Below are positions 32,608 through 44,330 of a stretch of 64,000 nucleotides of DNA, in pieces. Both the position numbers and the translations under genes were made by a program. The stretch lies in contig LS997567.1 in NCBI GenBank assembly GCA_000469685.2, forward strand, positions 15,036,200-15,100,199, written 5' to 3'. The number at the start of each line of letters is the position of its first letter. Position 1 is the first letter of the stretch. Below the pieces are notes generated by a model that saw only the letters and a program-made list of their open reading frames with translations, was not told where the DNA came from and ran no database searches. Source of the stretch: Haemonchus contortus. Lineage: Eukaryota; Nematoda; Chromadorea; Rhabditida; Trichostrongylidae.

Positions 32608-33176
32608 ATGGGTTGATGCATAATCATTTTTCGCGGCTTCTTTTAACTCAATACAATTTGAATATTGAGATCGGGATTTTGTAGTAATAATCATCTCACT
32701 TTCCTTAACAGAAATGCATCTAAAAACCTTCATCATATTTGCCCATAATGCTCTACTACTTCAAGAAAGCTTGGAAGGTGGCATAGTGATTTTGCGATCT
32801 CATCGAACTTTCCGTCGATGGAACAACCAGCCAATGCCAAGCAAGAGATGGGATCTGCTCCTAAATTCACCATATCAACCATCAGAAGATCCTATGGATT
32901 ATCACGTCAATCGTTAGTTGAGTAATTGGTGAGCGAACAGAACTTACGACGAAATGGATGTTGATGGCCGATGTCAAGGCGTGGATCACCTCTAAGAATA
33001 AAAACTTCTTCGCCTGTGGAATCACTCTTTCTAGCGAATAGGAAGCAGTGCTTGACGTAGATTGTGGATGCATCCAGAGTAGTTATTTGAACACGTCTTT
33101 GTCAAATATTTTTATCGTTTTTTATTTCGAATAAAATTTGTTGAAAAAAATCTGCAGTAATCATGCATCAGCCCAT
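32608..33176 (+). mobile_element. Short mariner derivative with TA target duplication
   Basis: The ends ATGGGTTGATGCATAATCA and TGATGCATCAGCCCAT-like complement (right end reads TAATCATGCATCAGCCCAT) are inverted repeats, each next to TA (32606-32607 and 33177-33178). Inside, only the C-terminal third of a mariner transposase is recognisable: PYQPSEDPMDYHVNR keeps the Asp of the SPDLAPSDYH motif, and SKNKNFFACGITLS matches the SKxxxFFRRGIxxL region. The first two catalytic motifs are missing. At 569 bp it is a strongly deleted, non-autonomous copy. Confidence 0.82.
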
Positions 33177-33178
33177 TA

Positions 33179-34734
33179 CTAATGTTGTCTGCTGACTACG
33201 ACAGCATTACCAGTGACAGAGTAATCGCTGCTTATCCTTTCCTTCACAACTATTCGGCTATTCACAAGCAGTCTTGGAGACAGGTAGTCGCATAATTTTT
33301 ATTCCAGCTGATACCGGAATAAAGAGTCGAGTTTTTATCGGGTTGCAAAGCATATATGTAGTGACCGCACTCTAGTAGCTAAAAATAACCTGTTTCGTTA
33401 GCCTCGTATGGTACTGAGTCCTATCAGTTCCTAATACTCCTTTGTCACTTTTTCTCATTCTTCACCCACTATATTCCGAATTCCCATCTTATATAGTTGA
33501 CAGGGTCCCTAGTCCACTTTCGTCAGCTGTTACCACTTTTTGGCATGCACTACCAATACAGTCTTTCCCTACATACACAGTGAATAGCGTGGTTCCGATA
33601 AGGAGAGAGAAAAGAGGGTGTGGCTCAGAGCTTTAGTGCTGTGACGCCTGCTATCAGCCTTTGTCGGTTGTTATGAGCTCTTCGCCAATAGTCTACATGC
33701 CCTACACCACCCATGAAAGTGTCAAGGTTTCACTGTTATCAAAAAGGGCCAAACAGACCGACTCTTGCCTCCTATGAACTCTGATTATCTTTATCAACTA
33801 CTGACCCTTCTCGAAGTCTCGAAGACCAGCTGCATGCCCGCCTAGTCATCGCGAATTCCAATCTGTTGTCCAACTCCCGTACAATGATCACCCGGTCGTA
33901 AATGATAAAAGGATATAGTGATTGAGAGCAATTAGGTGAGGTAGGAAGTGACGGTCACCCAACTCGTCACGCCTCACTTTTTGAAAAATGCTTGCAACAA
34001 AAAGTGTTATATAGAGAACGAGGATACAAATATTTAGAATAGTGTGATTGACGCAAAGAAGCCAATAACAGACACTGATTATCTATAACAGCACAGTGCT
34101 TTTAGCACGGATAGCCTTGTTCTGGAGGCTTGATAGCTTGACAACTTTTGTTACTCCACTTCAATAGCAGCAAAAGTTGTTGTTGACCAGCTAAATCAGC
34201 CGAGCAAATGATAAATGATGACTATTTGTAGATTAGAGGAGCAGCGGACCCTGCGTTCGACTACGTAAATCATTGTGAGTATTAATAATCAAAATACTGG
34301 AGTATAATACTTAATGACCACCCATCTGCTTCCCTTTTATGATTATATTAGTAGGAGCACGCGTCTACTGTAGGAAATCAAAATAACTTCGAGTGGTTGC
34401 CCTGTGTCTTTGTATATAATCTGTCTTGTACAAAAAAGAAAAGTGGTATCAATGAAATGATGCAGTGATTATGATTCAACAAAAAACGCAGAATCGTAGT
34501 CGCTGCATCATGTTATATTAATGTCACTTTTCCGTTCCAGGCTTCGAATTGCTACGAATCTTTGACATTTGGTTACACTCTCAGCTTCTTTTTCGAGTGA
34601 GCACCTCCTTTGGCAAAAAGAGTAAGCTATCACAATAAGTCGATAAGCAGTTCAATCGAGCGCAAAAACGCGTGGTATACTCTATCTAACCTTCTTAAAC
34701 AGCAATCTTTGATCTTCAAACGGAAAACATGTAG
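33179..34734. other. No recognisable gene
   Basis: About 1.5 kb of AT-rich sequence without a feature I can support. Confidence 0.5.
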
Positions 34735-34748
34735 GCACGCTGGCCATA

Positions 34749-35047
34749 AGGATAAAGGATAAAGTTTTTGGCGTTGATCAATCCCGTCCGAGGGATGCGT
34801 CCCCGCACTCGACTTCCAGTCAGAGTCGTAGTGTGTAATGTGTGCGTATGTGGCCTATAGAATGACTTGCCGTTGCCAGCCGCTGTACAAGTCAATGCTT
34901 TAATCCTCCCAGGACGAGTCTGGTACCAATTCACCGACCCTGGAGAGATGGAAGGCTTGGTTGGCCTAAGCTTGCATCGACCCGGGACTCGAACCCCTGA
35001 CCGTGCGTGTGATATAGTGCGCCACTTGCCACTACACCACCTCCGCC
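34749..35047 (-). mobile_element. tRNA-derived SINE, copy 1
   Basis: On the minus strand the element begins GGCGGAGGTGGTGTAGTGG with box A (TGGTGTAGTGG, complement at 35029-35039), then box B (GGTTCGAGTCC, complement at 34985-34995), a tRNA-unrelated body, and an AT-rich tail ending CTTTATCCTTTATCCT. It is flanked by a 14-bp duplication: GCACGCTGGCCATA at 34735-34748 and GCACGCTGGTCATA at 35048-35061, one mismatch. The copy at 41462 matches along its whole length. Expected to be transcribed by RNA polymerase III and mobilised in trans by a LINE, perhaps the RTE family seen here (inference). Confidence 0.88.
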
Positions 35048-35488
35048 GCACGCTGGTCATAGATTCAATAATTTATCATTATATTATCAAGATTTTAACA
35101 TCATATTGAATAGCTATCTTTGTGTCATTAATTAACATGATCAACGAGTCTAGTGACTACCTTTTATGCAAACATTATGAAGCCTTTGATCTAGTTGGCT
35201 CACAATCAAAAGATACTTGCGGTCTTCAAAAGAGGTCATAGAATTACTGCTGCAATGACGAAACACACTCGGGTCCCACAAAGGCTGAGGTCTGCAAGTG
35301 CATATAGATAAGAAATCGATGAGAAATGTTGTATCGAAAAAACGAGAGGACAAGTGTTTCTTACACTACACCTGAGAGTAGAGTAATACTATTACCAATT
35401 GGATCCCCGGCTGACGCCGAGCTCTGCTCCTTCTTGTGTCAAAGTTTACCCGCCGTCTGCACTCCCTCTAATTCAGAGGCTTTGGTTC

Positions 35489-35538
35489 AAGAAAACAGGA
35501 GCTGTTGATTTCCAAGAAAACAGGAGCTGTTGATTTCC
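35489..35538. repeat. Perfect 25-bp tandem duplication
   Basis: The unit AAGAAAACAGGAGCTGTTGA plus TTTCC occurs twice in direct succession (35489-35513 and 35514-35538) without a mismatch, so it is recent. Confidence 0.92.
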
Positions 35539-35635
35539 AGTGAAGCACACACCGACACACTTCCACCTGCCGTGAGCGAAGTTTGGCTCAAGTTCTGTGT
35601 GTTCCAGTCACATGGTTCACTCCCTCTTAACGGTT

Positions 35636-35946
35636 CACACATACACACATACACATACATACACACATACACACATACACACATACACACCCACATACAC
35701 ACACATACACACATACACACATAAACACACACCCACATACACACACATACACACACATACACATACACACATACAGATATGCACACATACACACATAGAC
35801 ACACATCCACCCACTTATCCACCCACCAACCCACACATCCACCCACCCACCCAAACACACACAAGCCCAAACACACACACACCCAAACACACACCCAGAC
35901 ACACACCCAAACACACAAACACCCACACAAACACACATACACACAT
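35636..35946. repeat. (CACATA)n / (CA)n microsatellite
   Basis: A 310-bp run of CA, CACATA and CACC steps that becomes CAAACACA-rich towards its right end. It creates long false open frames on both strands (rich in His/Thr or Cys/Val). Confidence 0.95.
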
Positions 35947-35968
35947 CCTGCTGACTGTAAAGCGCTTC

Positions 35969-36046
<78 letters not shown>

Positions 36047-36054
36047 ATGTCTGT
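35969..36054. repeat. (GTCT)n microsatellite
   Basis: About twenty nearly perfect GTCT units, with one GTAT interruption near the right end. Confidence 0.95.
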
Positions 36055-36059
36055 CACGA

Positions 36060-37200
36060 AATTCCTTAGCTCCTTTAGATCTGTCTGGAGAGACCTGATC
36101 AAGCGTGGGATGGGTGGGCCTTGTCCCGCGAACTATAAAGCACGCAACAGCTTGGCGGAGCCCCGCCCACAGTGGGCGTGGCGTGCATCGAAATGAGCTG
36201 TACTGAGGACCATGGTTTCAAATTCAGTCACAAGACGGCTTCAAAACCGAGGGTTATAGCTGGCTAGAGGTGCGCATTGGTAAATCAGATTGAAGTGGAG
36301 AGACCCACCCCAATGGGCGGAGCGTTCTCCGAGTATGCAAGTTTTATGAAAACATTTTGTAAAATCATAACTCCTGTCCCCGTGGACCTAGAAAGTTTGA
36401 AGTTGGTAGGAGTACAGGCGACAGGATGGGGACACTTATGATGGGTAGCAGGACCAGACTGCGCCGGGTAACGGAACTTTTCCCCTATTGCGGCATTCTC
36501 CCTTGCGGCATGCGGCAAATGTCACTGTAACTACCTACCCACTCCGCCTCGCCGCCGGTCGATAGGACGCAATATTTTTCGTTGATTGCCTTTCTTTTTT
36601 ATTAGATTTCATAGTTTTTCTGCCTGTTTCTTTTTCGTTTTATGTTCATCAGACTTGATTAATAGAATCACTCCTCCTATATTGGCTTCGATCAAGATCG
36701 CATTGAAATTGAAAAGAGCAGCCAGCCAATTCAAGTGATTAAAGGACACCCTACCTCATCAATGGCGCGCTCCAATCTTCCATCGCAATCGTGCGATACG
36801 CGGCGGGTGTGGCGTGCGCGGCGCCGCTTTCGGGGAGAAGATTCCGGACCCGACTGCGCCCACAGGGGGCGAGGTTTGAACGAAATTTCATAAATCCTGT
36901 CCCAGTGGAACTAGAGCGTTCAAATTTTGTAGGAGCACAGGTGGCAGGATGGGAACACTTAAGGTGGGTGGCAGGACCAGACTCCGCCCACAGGAGGCGG
37001 AGTTTAAGCGGAAACCCATAAGTTCGATCAAGGTCTATAATGAAAATCAGCTCATGTGGCTCTGTCCCTCATGGGTAGAGTCCCTAACACACGCGATAGT
37101 GTGCGTGGCCGCCTGGTACACACAAACACGCACACACACACATACACACCCAAACACACACACACAAACACCAACACAAACACACAAACACAGACATTAG
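36060..37200. repeat. GC-rich repeat module with CGCCCACAG palindromes
   Basis: Two related blocks, about 36350-36500 and 36880-37020, share CTAGA..GTT, GTAGGAGTACAGG/GTAGGAGCACAGG and GGCAGGACCAGACT. Short inverted motifs recur: GCCCACAGTGGGC (36165), CGCCCACAGGGGGCG (36858) and CCGCCCACAGGAGGCGG (36986). The module lies between the GTCT tract and a second CA-rich tract (37119-37199). No coding frame is convincing. It might be a non-autonomous transposon or satellite module. Confidence 0.6.
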
Positions 37201-38188
37201 CGCGTTATATATAGGAGCTTAGGATGGGGGACGGGCGTTAGAACGATTTTGAGTAATCGATTCGCCGCACACGGCTGTCGCGGACCACTCATTCGTTGTT
37301 ATTACAGCTCTAGCGTTCTTCATACAGCTCAATCGATATGCGATCATTACTTTGTGCATAATTCTACTATTAACACTTTTGTTCTTGTATTTCTTACCTA
37401 CTGCTGCATCCTGCTACATTCCTTCGCGCGCGACGCCCCTCTCACCGCGACGCGACCATTTCGTTCCTAACGCGCTACACCCGGTTAGGATACACAGCAG
37501 CTATACAGTCCTTAAACGGATCCATTACTGCCACACTCCATTCTGTTTGACTTTTCACCGTTATAAAGGAACTTCACGATTTGAGTACACCGTTCTCGAA
37601 CACTGAACCGACATTCGGACGTAGTTGCCTTCTGTCGGATTTTCGTAGATCCGTATAAGCGCTTCCGAACTCATCGGCTTTATAGACTATTGCGAACATT
37701 TTGACAAATAAAATGAAAAAATATAGGAAGTGGATATGTTCATTCCTGTATTCTAGAATTTCTTCCCTTCAGTAGAACACAAGTGTATGTTAAGACATCT
37801 ATCACAACCAAGTCATTAAAAATGAAACTCCCGTATTTCGCGAGCTACTTTCAAGTTGCGTAAAGATGTTGAAGCTTAAAAAGGAGCTTACTTTCGGTGA
37901 AGCTTTACAAACGGTAACGAAATACCCAATTCTCATGCTAACGTTATTAAATATAGGGCAAGAAAACAAATTCGCCACAGAAGAAATCAGGGAAGAGAAT
38001 TGTCCATGTACAGGGCTGTAAAATGCAGATTATAATCGCGTTTGACACGTGGACTTCCCTTATACATCTCACAGAATTCGAGGCCGTGTTGAAATAATGC
38101 CAATCCAGCAAATATTAGTAATGCTTGTAGACCCTATCCACGACGGAAGGATGATCAGAGAGTAACTCCGAAAAGGCATGGAATTGGT
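37201..38188. other. No recognisable gene
   Basis: About 1 kb of spacer with no supported feature. Confidence 0.5.
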
Positions 38189-39215
38189 GAACGCGACAAA
38201 ATGTACATGCCCGTCCGTGGCAATTTGCCAACTATTGCGAGGATTCGCTGCGGGACCTCTATTGGTACGATACCACGGCTGTGGCCCCGCCCCTAACCGA
38301 AACGCACAGTGTTAAGTAGTAGTTCGATTAGGGTAAAGGTGAAAGAGGGTGCAACCAAGTTGGAAGGTTGAAGGTAAAAAACAAAGATGGGATCATTTGC
38401 TTAGATTGAGGTTCATTGCATGCGCATAAGCACATGGAGGTAGCAAGTACCAAATAATGGACTGCGCTAGAACAAGCTGAACAACACACGAAACTTCCAC
38501 AAACACATAGAAATTCACAAAGCGAACAACAGAAATGAATCAGTCTTACTTGCTTAGCTGTGTAATGTTACCAGCATTGTAAGCAATTTTCGCAATTATG
38601 GTTAGAGTTGATATGGAATCAGACTTGTAATCAAAACTGATCATGTCCCAGTAATCGGAAAAGATGCGAGAGCCTTCCATTTCTACTGGAGCCAATCATT
38701 GTTCCATCCCAGCCAATTTAACCATTCGGACTAGTTACGAGGTAACCTTTCCGTCAACAAATTCAGTTTTGATTACAAGTCTGATACCATATCAACTCTA
38801 ACCATAATTGCGAAAATTGCTTACAATACTGGTAACATTGCACAGCTAAGCAAGTAATACTGATTCATTTCTGTTGTTCGCTTTGTGAATTTCTATGTGT
38901 TTGTGGAAGTTTCATGTGTTGTTCAGCTTGTTATAACGCAGTCCATTATTTGGTACTTGCTACCTCCATGTGCTTATGCGCATGCAATGAACCTCAATCT
39001 GAGCAAATGATCCCATCTTTGTTTTTTTACCTTCAACCTTCCAACTTGGTTCCACCCTCTTTCACCCTTACCCTAATCGAACTATTACTTAACACTGTGC
39101 GTTTCGGTTAGGGGTGGGGCCACAGCCGTGGTATCGTACCAGTAGAGGTCCCACAGCGAATCCTTGCAGTAGTTGGCAAATTGCCACGGACGGGCATGTA
39201 CATTTTGTTGCGTTC
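38189..39215. repeat. Long palindromic repeat 1 (foldback-like)
   Basis: The left arm 38189-38640 and right arm 38763-39215 are inverted copies with few mismatches, separated by a 122-bp spacer. Outer ends pair GAACGCGACAAAATGTACAT with ATGTACATTTTGTTGCGTTC; inner ends pair GTAATCAAAACTGA with TTCAGTTTTGATTAC. Arms carry no coding frame. Probably a non-autonomous foldback or MITE-type element; a target duplication was not identified. Confidence 0.85.
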
Positions 39216-41099
39216 TGGAATTGGTTGCCTGATGACCCAAACAGTTGACGTCACAATGCAGTTATCAATGGGACACAATCTAGCAAGGGAGCGCGCATGG
39301 GAAAAAGGACAAGGTTCACTGAAGGTAAAATCAGGGGAAACTTTACAAGCTAAGACAGTTCAACCCACCATGGCGCTCTGAATTGCTCATCTCGTGCCGA
39401 TTTGCAATAGTTTCCATGCAGTATCTTTCTGTGCAGTCGATTAAGATTGCCAGATCAATTCTGCCCAGCTGGAAGCAAGAGGAAAGCAGTAACATATGAC
39501 CCGTTGCTTACTCACACACTTCTCCTGCGACAAATCTCCCCAACTTGAAAGTTGTGCTTCAAATCGATTTACCAAAAATTGTAGGTCTTTGAGCTGATCC
39601 TCGTTTCTTGGGTATCCTTCAATGACGTAACCCAAACTCGACTGTCCAACTCGATGTAGTTCATTGTAGAGTAGTCCATGGCACAGTTTCTACAAAACCC
39701 CACTTTATCGATTCATTGCAGATCCTGAATTCGAACTCAGTACAACGCTTGAGTGAGATGAGTCCCAATTTTGTCTTGTTGAAGAGGTTTTGGCTGCACA
39801 TCGTGTTGCGAATTTTGTTGTGAAACGTTTATTCTCAACTTGGACTGACAGTTACACTAGAGGTCTCTGAATTTGGAGCTAGCCGTTACAATACTGATGG
39901 AGAGCGCCGACCTGAAGGTGTTTTAATTTGGTCGCATCCTGCCTGAAGAGGCAAACGGTGATGTTCCTGAAAGCAGTATTAAGGAGAAAGAAGAGAGCAT
40001 TCTGGCTCCAATCGATACCATTTAATGGTTCGTGTGACCTACAGAATGAATAACAAGATCGGCCGATGTACAAGGTAATTCTTTAATCCTCCCGAGCAAA
40101 TCTGAAGACAATCAAACTACCCCTTAAAGATTTGAGCTCGCTTAACCTTATCCTGTGTCGACTCGGCATCCTATTTGAGAGCTTTGCTTCGACAGTGTGC
40201 CATAATGCATTACACACTGCCTCAATAAAGAAAAGTAACGCTACCTGAGAAAAACCAAATAATTTTGAAACTTCGTTTAGGAAGTTTATAATCACCGTAT
40301 TCCCCACTGGTCCTTAACATTAAAAAACAAAAGCAAATTTGGTCTCCAAAACAGATGAACAGTGCAGAATGCTCATGCGAAGAGAAAGATCTCACCAATT
40401 TCAGTATTGCAACAACCCCCTACGAATTCGGGTGACGTTGTCTCACCGTCTCAACTCCCGACTGAAGCCTCACCCCTAAATGGTTAAGGGTCAAACTGAC
40501 ATTAGAGGGATTTGAACGTCCCGAGAGCGTGGGACACAGTGGCTCCCTGGTACTCACCCACCCCCTTGGTGGCTCCATCCGGAGTACCTTTGCTTTGCGT
40601 CGTATATGTGACGGGTGCGTGGAGGCGTTCAACGTGGTTCGGGTTACTATGTCACACATTCCGGGGCGATTAAATCCTTCTTGTCAAACAGACCCGATAT
40701 TAATGGGTCCCCATTGCTTTCTCGATTAATGGTAAGTGCAAGGGGTAGGTTGTGGTTGTATTAGATAAAGGCTTATCACTATCATTTTGTGTTTCCAATG
40801 CGATGACGTCCGCACTTTTTTTTGAATACTTGACTCCGTTATCGCTGGAGTCATTATAATCACTGAACCACCCGCACGATTGTAGTGCATCGGCTAAAAT
40901 CTAATCACTCACTCTTGTATATGTCCCTTCTACTCATGTGTCTGCATTGCTTGTTTTGATATATTTGATTGTGTGCTTTATTCATGATGATCCTCATTCT
41001 CCTCGTGTGATATTCTTCGGCTCTGAGCCCGTGGGTCTAGCCTCTTTGTGTATAGTTTCCCTCTTTGTAGTTGTAATATATTGCGTGGTAGTGTAATAA
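39216..41099. other. No recognisable gene
   Basis: No supported coding region. Two weak box B-like sequences (near 39730 and 40510, on the minus strand) hint at eroded tRNA-derived repeats but box A is missing in both. Confidence 0.45.
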
Positions 41100-41444
41100 A
41101 CCAGTAACCCTTACTTCTGTACAGGCCTTGGGAGGTAGAAGAGGTAGGGCACTCTGGTACGGGACGTGTAGGTTGTGTCGCCGCGTTCATACAGCTGGTC
41201 CCTGTATCGGGGGCAGGGATCCCGTCGCGGAGTCTATGGCTTGGGGACGCCGTGGCAAGGTCGGTGGGCCTCCCTCAGCCAACACCCCTTGGTCTTCGTG
41301 GGGTTGGTCCGCCCTCCTGTTCGGGGCGCAGCTGGGGCGTGGTGATCCGGCGAGTGTGGAGATTTGTGAGCTCAAGTGCAGCCGCGGATCGGGCCAAAAG
41401 GGTGGCTATGAACCGCGATAATGATTGTAATGCGCAAGACGCTA
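41100..41444. other. GC-rich island of unknown origin
   Basis: A sharp rise in GC content compared with both neighbours, containing many CpG and short open frames on both strands. No repeat partner is visible in the window. It ends where the SINE target duplication begins. Confidence 0.4.
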
Positions 41445-41461
41445 TGAAGGGAGTAAGACTA

Positions 41462-41764
41462 ATAAAGTAAAGGATAAAGTTTTTGGCGTTAATCAATCCC
41501 ATCTGAGGGATGCGCCCCCCGCGCTCGACTTCCATTCAGAATTGTAGTGGCGTAATGAGTGCGTAGGTGGCCTTTACAATGACTCGCGGTGGCCAGCCGA
41601 TGTACAAGTCAGTGCTTTTATCCTCCCAGACGAGTCTGGTACCAATTCACCGACCCCGGACGGATGGGAGGCTTGGTTGGCCTAGGCGGACATCGTGCGG
41701 GATTCGAACCCCTGACCGTGCGTGTGATATAGTGCGCCACTTGCCACTGCACCACCTTCGCCCG
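41462..41764 (-). mobile_element. tRNA-derived SINE, copy 2
   Basis: Same family and length as the copy at 34749. On the minus strand: head GGGCGAAGGTGGTGCAGTGG with box A (complement at 41744-41754), box B GGTTCGAATCC (complement at 41700-41710), body, and tail CTTTATCCTTTACTTTATT. The flanking duplication is a perfect 17 bp, TGAAGGGAGTAAGACTA, at 41445-41461 and 41765-41781. The perfect duplication suggests a fairly young insertion. Confidence 0.92.
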
Positions 41765-42059
41765 TGAAGGGAGTAAGACTAGTGTCAGAAAATTACGAGT
41801 GGGTAGTTTAATCCCTCCAAAGTGAATGTAGTACCTTTTCGTTAACAGGCTCCAATTAGTACAAAGCTTCATAAGTTTAAAGCCAGCTGGGGATTCGGCA
41901 GAAAGTTGGCTTATACGGCAGAATGCAAGCATTGGTCCTTCAAATGACATCAGCATGCTACTGCTTTATGATACAATATAGTGCGAAACGATTTTGTCAA
42001 ACTTCCCATAGGAGGTCTTAAAACCCTTTCTGATACAGAGGCACACTCAAGATAGTTAC

Positions 42060-43010
42060 ACAACACGACGACGTTAGATTGGGTCACGTCTTAGGCAACA
42101 GCTTCACCGAAGGGCGTAGTATGGGAGGCAACTCGCGCCCCGAGTTAAGAATAAGTGCATTTTTTGCCATAGGAGTAGTCACTCCTTACTTGCACGTATA
42201 ACCGTTATGAAACAAAGCCGTCGCCGAAAATTAAGAGTGGACGAAAAAAGTGCTGGAAGGATTGCTCACTCAACCGTAGCAGTTTTGAATGCTAGAAAGC
42301 AAACTGCACACGCTGTGATCAAAATCACTGCGTATCGTTGTGCGTCAAAAAGGTAGTATAGAAGAGTTTAGTCCATCCCGAATGCAAATCAAGACGAAAC
42401 CAGGAAGAATCCCACCAGCAGCAAACATAACCATAAAAGTGTTAGGAACGGAACGATTTTTTCGCCAAGCCTCAAGGCAACCGAAACAGGAGTCATTACA
42501 ACACTCAAAGAAATCAAGCCGTTTCTGGAAATCGCTAGAGCACTAACTCCCATATGATAACAGGAAACGCCATTCCACTGGCTAATGAGCAAACACGCAA
42601 GTTTCCGCTAGCTTTGATGACTGCTGAAGGAAACCTGGGAAATTACAGAAAGGAGAAGCACGAGCAAGTGCTCTTCTTCCGTGACTCAAAAGCCTTGAAG
42701 GCAGTCATAGAAGAACAGGTCGATGAACGATTTATGCTCCTCTAAGTCGGCAGCAGGAGAATGCACAATGTTGGGTTTTCGCGGACATACTGACATTTCG
42801 AAAGTCACATAGTGACTGCAAAAGTAGGCAATGCGTTCAGAGGAGAACTCGATCTGAGGATCCAAACAAAACTAGCGCTTACGACTGGACTCCCCAGCAC
42901 CAAACTCATCAGTATAGATATTGACTTTGTGATGAAAACGATATCTGCCTGGTGAACCCAAAATTTCGAAGGGAACACCAACACCGTCACATTTAAGTGA
43001 GGTTATACTA
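42060..43010 (+). pseudogene. BEL/Pao gag-protease remnant
   Basis: A plus-strand frame has an intact zinc knuckle, CTRCDQNHCVSLC (42305-42343), with CX2CX3HX4C spacing as in BEL/Pao nucleocapsids. Further on, decayed frames reach ELDLRIQTKLALTTGLPST and KLISIDIDFVMKT, which match the region after the BEL/Pao protease, ending near 43000 with NPKFRREHQH-like residues. The protease active site itself is not clear. RT, RNase H, integrase and LTRs are absent. Confidence 0.62.
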
Positions 43011-43280
43011 CCCTACTGGTCTTCTTTACCAAGCTTCTCTCTCACTGAAAGATTCCAGCCGGTTAGCAACGAGGCCACGAAGGTGTCTCTAGGTGGCGTT
43101 TAGGAGAGTAAAGCACCGACTACAGATCGCTAGTACTTGTCCAAAGACGCGGTTGGTTTCAGGGGATTGACTCCCTGGTTCTGCTATGCTGGTCGATATA
43201 CCCTCTGTTTCTCGCACGTGTATCCACGCATACCTGTGTGGGGAGTCTATAGGTGCACTTACAAGGAAGGTCTTACAGAG

Positions 43281-44134
43281 CGCGGTACGTTTTTTGAAAA
43301 TGGTTTTTGCATGGTGTAGAGGCATGAGCACCGAGTATAGAACTATGGTCCGCTAAATGGCCTTCTCATTGCCAAAAAAGGAGTCAAAATAATTTTGTCA
43401 AAAATCGCTGTTTAAACCCACTAAGCGTCGTTTGTTTAATTCATGGCGTCGACTGTCCGCACAGTAGGAGGCGCCAGTGGACTGCGCGTTGAAAATAACG
43501 TGAACGGTAGCCAAAAAAGGGAGCCACATGTTGAAACATGTTGAAACATGTCGGTCATGGCCGTGACCAGGACCAGCGATAACCTCTACAAGTCAATAGA
43601 ATTCGATGTGTGGAGCACTACCAGTGAAGGAGCTTATAGGCTTCACACTCCCAGGAGTCCCACCTTCCCCCTCCCTCCCCCCTCAACTTCCTGGCCATGA
43701 CCGATCAGGCACTTGCTTTGGCCTTGGTGCAGTATGGAGCCAATTTGGAGAAGGCGGCATAAAATGCAAAAGTAGCAAAGCCTCGAGGATCCGAACCATC
43801 AACCCAGCCCAGCCGTCCCAACTGGAAGTCCACATCGCTATCCACGACACCATCCGTCACTACCAGCAGTTTAGCCGTGGAGAGCACGTATGAAACTTCC
43901 CCACACTGTTCAACATGTTTCAACATGTGGCTCCCTTTTTTGGCTACCGTTCATGCGGACAGTCGACGCCATGAATGAAACGAACGACGCTTAGTGGGTT
44001 TAAACAGCGATTTCTGACAAAATTATTTTCACTCCTTTTTTGGCAATCAGAAGGCCATTTAGCGGACCATAGTTCTATACTCGGTGCTCATGCCCCTACA
44101 CCATGCAAAAACCATTTTCAAAAAACGTACCGCG
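43281..44134. repeat. Long palindromic repeat 2 (foldback-like)
   Basis: Outer ends CGCGGTACGTTTTTTGAAAA and its inverted counterpart ending ACGTACCGCG define arms 43281-43548 and 43909-44134. The inner ends contain GCCACATGTTGAAACATG and its complement. The left arm has an extra stretch of about 40 bp (43458-43498). The 360-bp spacer holds a tRNA-like piece on the minus strand (box B-like GGTTCGGATCC near 43795). No coding frame. Probably a foldback element. Confidence 0.82.
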
Positions 44135-44330
44135 CCCTGTTTCCTGTTAGAACCCTGTCCACCGACTCAGTCAACAACTTGCATTCGAGTGAATGGGATG
44201 TACCTGGGAGGCGATTCAGACCACCTCCAAAAACAAAGCCCCTTGTCCACCCCGGGATAGATTGGCTAGCAGCCGGAGTCAATCCTACCCCCACGTCAGA
44301 GGCTGGCAAGCTACTCGATTCTTGCGATTG

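Noticed and set aside
34985..35039. tRNA gene on the minus strand
   Set aside because: A and B boxes are good, but the sequence continues into a SINE body, repeats at 41462 and is flanked by target duplications.
35487..36196. Long open frames on both strands, up to 199 codons, rich in His/Thr or Cys/Val
   Set aside because: They are translations of CA and GTCT microsatellites.
38189..39215. CRISPR-like or prokaryotic repeat structure
   Set aside because: There is one inverted pair, no spaced short direct repeats, and the context is eukaryotic.
39720..39760. Box B-like sequence GAGTTCGAATTC on the minus strand
   Set aside because: No box A at the right distance and no match to the SINE body.
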